14,172 nucleotides of DNA, taken from Bacilli bacterium. GTDB lineage: Bacteria > Bacillota_I > Bacilli_A > RF39 > UBA660. The notes under the pieces were generated by a model. The model made no database searches and was not told where the DNA came from. It saw only the letters and a program-made list of their open reading frames with translations. The position numbers and the translations under genes are program-made. The DNA is taken from assembly GCA_017476705.1 (NCBI GenBank), contig JAFUZI010000022.1, positions 1 through 14,172 on the forward strand, given 5' to 3'. Shown piece by piece: positions 13,033-14,172 of this stretch; within the stretch, counting starts at the first letter, position 1; each line of letters starts with the position of its first letter.

Positions 13033-13611
13033 TAAATTAAATTTTTTAGTAACTATTTTGCTCATTATAAATAAAAGTACTATTAATAAAATCATCTCTA
13101 TCATTAATCCTATATTTGTTATATTTGTCATTATATTAGAACCTACATAACCCCAGAAAAAAACTATAAAGGCTTTTGAAAATAAAAGTGCGAAGAAATA
13201 TTTTTTATAACGCATTTTAGATAGACCAGCAGCAATATTAATTGAGAATGCAGGTGTAAATGGCATAGCTAAAATCAAAAATAAATTGCTAAAACTAATA
13301 CAATCTATTTTATCTATAAAAGCTATTATCTTACCTTCTTTTTTTATCTTTTCCTTAGCTATTTTTCTTAATTTTCTACATAGAAAAAAGCTTATGCTGC
13401 ATCCTATAATTGTTGCAATCCAAGATATTATAAACCCTACTATACTTCCAAATGCAATTGTATTTATCGCAATAAATACAGATAAAGGAAGTGCTGGAAT
13501 AATTGATTCTAATGATATTACGAACATACCAACAAATATACTTAAAAATATATTATTATATTGAACAAAATTTTGTATGTATGTTACAACTTCACCCAAT
13601 ATGGCTTCCAT
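13030..13611 (-). CDS. VTT-domain (TVP38/TMEM64, DedA-like) membrane protein
   Basis: This 193-aa polytopic protein matches the VTT (formerly SNARE-associated) domain. An early re-entrant hydrophobic segment, FVISLESIIPALPLSVFIAI (30-49), carries the conserved Glu35 and Pro39/Pro42. A basic cytoplasmic loop (79-92) and the second signature AMPFTPAFSINIAAGLSKM (115-133) follow, then two more helices (about 137-157 and 167-184). DedA/TVP38 relatives move or scramble lipids in the membrane, and some flip undecaprenyl phosphate or phosphatidylethanolamine; the substrate here is unknown. The length is normal. ATG at 13611 is preceded by AGGTGA at six bases. It is first in an operon with rmuC. Confidence 0.88.
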   Translation of the reverse strand: MEAILGEVVTYIQNFVQYNNIFLSIFVGMFVISLESIIPALPLSVFIAINTIAFGSIVGFIISWIATIIGCSISFFLCRKLRKIAKEKIKKEGKIIAFIDKIDCISFSNLFLILAMPFTPAFSINIAAGLSKMRYKKYFFALLFSKAFIVFFWGYVGSNIMTNITNIGLMIEMILLIVLLFIMSKIVTKKFNL

Positions 13612-13629
13612 ATTTTATCACCTATAGTT

Positions 13630-13658
13630 ATTATAATACAAAAAATATTTTTTTAAAA
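13630..13658 (-). promoter_or_regulatory. Candidate promoter of the VTT gene-rmuC operon
   Basis: TATAAT (13630-13635) with a weak TTTTAA (13653-13658) 17 bases upstream on the minus strand, in a very A/T-rich stretch after the previous terminator. Confidence 0.45.
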
Positions 13659-13677
13659 GAAAAAATATAATTATAAA

Positions 13678-13708
13678 ATATAAAAAAAGAACCTATATTA
13701 AGTTCTTT
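13678..13708 (-). terminator. Intrinsic terminator after the 152-aa gene
   Basis: A 7-bp stem AAAGAAC/GTTCTTT (13686-13692 with 13702-13708), extendable by one G-U pair, is followed by TTTATATTTTAT on the minus strand. It begins at the last base of the stop codon (13708-13710). Confidence 0.8.
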
Positions 13709-14166
13709 TATACAATACTTTTTGACAAATAAAATTGTTTTTCTTTTTCAAGCTGTTCTTTATATATTTTATAATAATTATAATTAATTTTATCCAAATA
13801 TTCATCTAACTCTTTTTTTAAAGCTGGATCACTTGATAGATGCATAATACTTGGAATAGTATTTGTCAATTCTTCTCTTTTACTACCATTTGGTTTAAAA
13901 TCATCCAATTTAGTATTTTTTATATAATCATATATTTTTTTATTTTCTTCATTTTTTAAATATTCATCTTTTGTAATTCTCTCTATATTAGATGGCATAA
14001 ACATTTTGTAATATAATTTCTTATCTATTTTAGCAAGAAGTGATGGATCATATACATATAATTCATCTTCAACCCAACCATATCTTGATTCATTTTTACC
14101 ATAAGCATACTCTAAATTTTTATTATTAGCACGTACTAATACAACATCATCAAGAGCTATAAACAT
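13708..14166 (-). CDS. Hypothetical protein, possibly 5' partial
   Basis: I do not recognise this protein. From the first visible ATG (14166) it is 152 aa, charged and soluble-looking, with no TM helix. It starts FIALDDVVLVRANNK, has an aromatic/acidic segment RYGWVEDELYVYDPSLLAK (28-46), and ends in a Lys/Glu/Tyr-rich helix (about 117-148). Only six bases lie upstream in the window and they are open in frame, so no ribosome binding site can be judged and the true start may lie outside. It ends at its own terminator and so belongs to a unit upstream of the VTT-rmuC operon. Confidence 0.7.
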   Translation of the reverse strand: MFIALDDVVLVRANNKNLEYAYGKNESRYGWVEDELYVYDPSLLAKIDKKLYYKMFMPSNIERITKDEYLKNEENKKIYDYIKNTKLDDFKPNGSKREELTNTIPSIMHLSSDPALKKELDEYLDKINYNYYKIYKEQLEKEKQFYLSKSIV

Positions 14167-14172
14167 ATATAA

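Noticed and set aside
1..14172. Mobile element, CRISPR array, prophage or defence island
   Set aside because: No transposase, integrase, direct-repeat array or phage gene is visible, and all genes share strand, base composition and signals. RmuC is a housekeeping-type nuclease here, not evidence of a defence system.

Overview
The window comes from a very AT-rich, low-GC bacterium of the Bacilli/Firmicutes type. Evidence: the gene content (SpoIVB, RasP/RseP, XseAB, NusB, RpsB-Tsf), AGGAGG/AGGTGA ribosome binding sites, and a standard genetic code (UGG for Trp, and a real UGA stop at the end of xseA, so not the Mycoplasma code). Retained SpoIVB, compact gene order and missing partner genes suggest an uncultured gut lineage near RF39/Erysipelotrichia; that placement is an inference.

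All 15 genes (14 protein-coding, one tRNA) lie on the minus strand, so the window is transcribed from right to left. From the right: an unknown 152-aa protein (possibly 5' partial); a VTT-domain (TVP38/DedA-like) membrane protein coupled to RmuC; rpsB-tsf; an unknown membrane-anchored 275-aa protein where pyrH usually sits; frr; nusB-xseA-xseB; spoIVB; cdsA-rseP; tRNA-Gly(UCC); an unknown 146-aa membrane protein coupled to a sensor with two solute-binding-like modules and a degenerate GGDEF domain; and a YihY/BrkB membrane protein cut off by the left edge.

Two ancestral clusters appear merged and trimmed. The translation/envelope cluster rpsB-tsf-(pyrH)-frr-(uppS)-cdsA-(dxr)-rseP is interrupted between frr and cdsA by a shortened nusB-(folD)-xseA-xseB-(ispA-dxs-tlyA-argR-recN)-spoIVB cluster; genes in brackets are not here. 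Functions represented are translation (S2, EF-Ts, RRF, tRNA-Gly), antitermination (NusB), DNA metabolism (ExoVII, RmuC), phospholipid precursor synthesis (CdsA) and regulated proteolysis (SpoIVB, RseP).

Regulatory layout is unusually compact. Most transcription units end in an intrinsic terminator whose stem overlaps or abuts the stop codon. Several are followed within a few tens of bases by an extended -10 promoter (TGnTATAAT or near) whose -35 position falls inside the terminator. Within operons, stop codons are built into the next gene's Shine-Dalgarno sequence. No mobile element, CRISPR array or phage gene was seen.
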